Made by a program: the position numbers and the translations under genes. The notes under the pieces were generated by a model. The model made no database searches. It had not been told where the DNA came from and was given only the letters and a program-made list of their open reading frames with translations. Source: Cordilura impudica (lineage: Eukaryota > Arthropoda > Insecta > Diptera > Scathophagidae). From it: 64,000 bases of DNA. Where the stretch lies: the NCBI GenBank assembly GCA_963682025.1, contig OY821521.1, positions 168,479,556 to 168,543,555 of the forward strand, written 5' to 3'. Below, piece by piece: positions 60,101-63,100 of the stretch; position 1 is the stretch's first letter; each line of letters begins with the position of its first letter.

Positions 60101-63100
60101 CCAAGCAAATAAAAAACAATTTATTAAAAAAATTCAAATATTTTGTAAGTGCTATTGAATTTTTAGATGCGACGCTTAAAATATAATAACTAAATGGATA
60201 GTAAGTGATTACAGAAAACATTTTGAATCGCACACTAAATCATCCTTAAATACACCAAAATAAATAGAATTAATTTTATATTTCATATTCTTTTGAATAA
60301 ATTGTCTTTTATTAGCTTTGGGTTATTTGTGGATCTTCTTATTTTATTTAAAAAAATATACATAATTTTTATACATAAAATAATTTTATAACAAAATTGG
60401 TTAAAAGTAATATTAATTTATATTCGCTAGCAATAAGCAGATAATTGCACCAAAGATATATCACAATGGATTATTTTGATCCCGGAGCACTGAAGCCTTA
60501 AATAAATAAAAAATCACCGAATTATTTTTCTTAAATTCGAAATAGTGGTTTCATCGAGTTTAATAGAAAAACTTGTTTTCGGTAATTTTTATTTAAAAAT
60601 ATCTTTAAATCCAAAGCTGGCCTCGGCAAATAATGGGTTTACGTTCTCGGATTTATCCCATATTTTAGGAACGGAAGTTCTCTACATTTGGTTATTATAT
60701 TTTAAGCATCGCATCCAAAAATTCAACAGCACTTACAAAATATTTGAATCCTTTGAATAAATTGTCTTTTATTAGCTTGGGGTCATATGTGACTCCAATT
60801 CCAAAAGGGTTAATGGGATCATAATATTTTTTCCGAAACCCTAGGCTATTAAAATAAAATATAACATTTAAAACTAGAAAAGTGGTAAATTTTTGATGCA
60901 AAGTATTTAGAAAGAGTACATTTACAGAATATTTTACTAAAATCCCATTTTTCTCGAAATCCGAATAAATAAAATCCTTGCCAAAAAAATTCTGGCACAG
61001 GGATTTATTTAAAAATTCAGACGTTTAATCTGTCACATGTATTTATCAAAACCATAAAGTTTTAGATCCAGTTTTTTAAATTTTGTTTAAGAAAATTTTT
61101 CAAAATTTGAAAAAGGAGTTTTCAAAATTTTATGAAAAAAATTTCCATTTTCGGTCTCAATTCTTAATAGGTTAGCAAGGTGGTAATAAAACAATACTTC
61201 ATATCTTAGTAGTTACAGGTATAGAGACTAAAACAAAATATTGGCTTTAATTTATTTCTTAATGTTAAAAAAAATGCCATCAAATTTCATGACCTAGTTT
61301 TTTTTTTGGCACAAAAGTGGTCTGGGGCATTTGCTATTTCTTGGCGAGTTTTTATTCGATTTTGAACTTTTATAGCATTTGTCGGAAAAATTTAACTGTA
61401 GAACGAAATTTTTGTAAAATCTGAAAGAAAGTCATATTTTCCCCATATAAACACACTTGAAATTTTCAATCGCGTTGTGCCACCTCTAAATGTTTTTTGT
61501 TTGGCCCAAAAGTTTGTATTTCTCAGTTTTTTTTGCCATTCACATATTTCTAGGGGGTGCGACCGAGAGTTTGAAGTTTTTTTCAGCCATATAATGAAGG
61601 GCCACCCTAGTGATACATAGATTACGCTTTCTCTTTGGTTTTAATTGATGTGTAAATAGATGTTTACACATCTTCCTTGTGATCGGACTCACATAGTATT
61701 TTTTTTTATTGTAGAAATAATTCATTTTTAAAAATTTCCATAAATAGCCAAAAAACATATGTTTATATTCTTTATGAGATTATTATTCACCACAGTAATT
61801 TTGTATAAATTGTGCAACATTCGAGAGTGAACGAGAGTGGAATAATGAGTAGTTTTGCAACACAATAACATCGGGACGTTCAGCGTTTTGCAATGTGAGA
61901 AAGACAAGAAATTTTTTCATACGAATATAACAAAAGTAGGCAACACTAGCGAGTGATTCTGTGAAACAAATCGTGAGCATAAGAAATTATATTCTCAAAA
62001 CAAAATAAAATTTGAAATGTGAAATTTTATGGAAATAAAGAAGCCGCCGTTACTTATTTTAGTGCAGCGAAGTTCTGCGCCATTCTTACCCATTTATAAT
62101 ATTACAATATTTGTGATTCAAATGTATGAGCTAAAACCAAAAAAGGGTGGGCAAATACATTTTTATTTGAATATAACGAAAACACAAAACACACACATCG
62201 AATGAACACCGATATTAATAATGATTATGATTTCGCATTCTTAAACCAAAAGGATAGATACGCCGAGAATTTGCCCTATGTGCGTATTGCTTCTTGAGGT
62301 GCCCCAGCTTATTTGACATCTCTTGTTTATATATAAACCATACACAGTTTGTTGCGAATGTCTTATATAATATTATATGAAAATAAAACCACAACGATCT
62401 CATTGTGTTTATACTATAACTATGAAAAATTCCAAATAATATTTAGGTTAGTTCAAAAACATTTATATCTACTCTATTTGCATAAGAAAATTCGTCTTAG
62501 ACGAACGAAAATTTTTGAGTCATTTTTTTATTTTATTCATAAAAATTTTCGTTCATCTGTACTAATTTGTCTTTTTTCTTGTTGAGACCCCCAAAACTTT
62601 GCATTTGCTATATTTTAATATCAATTTCTATTAACTATTTGATATTTTAAAGCTCTGCCTTGCAACATGATGAACTGCTTACTTGCTTCGATTTTATAAA
62701 GCAAAACTCACCTTAATAATATAAAAACTATCCACATGGTTGTAACCGAAGCTTTTTTACGACATTGCAATGTATCCTCCATGGAATCATCTCTAATAAC
62801 AGCATTACGATGCAATTCGATGTCATCCTCTGGTGTATGGCAACAACAACACCAGGCACATGTTCCTAATATCGGTACCAATGCCAAAATCATAAAAATA
62901 CTCATGAGAGCTATAAAACCGGATTCAGTTTTGATGGCCTTTTTAAGGAAAACATAAATGAAAATTATAAAATATCCAAATACAAATACCCAAAGGGTTA
63001 TAAATACGTTAAATAAAACAAAAACAAGAAAAAAAATTGACAAACTTACATTTGTAGCAAATTCTATTATTGTTAAGTTCGAATATAACAACTGTCTTAC

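Noticed and set aside
63000..63049. Read-through of prominin exon 2 into the Phe/Val-rich stretch before exon 3, giving one longer exon.
   Set aside because: A consensus donor (GTAAGTTTG) and an acceptor in matching phase remove it, and the stretch would add an extra membrane segment not found in the family.
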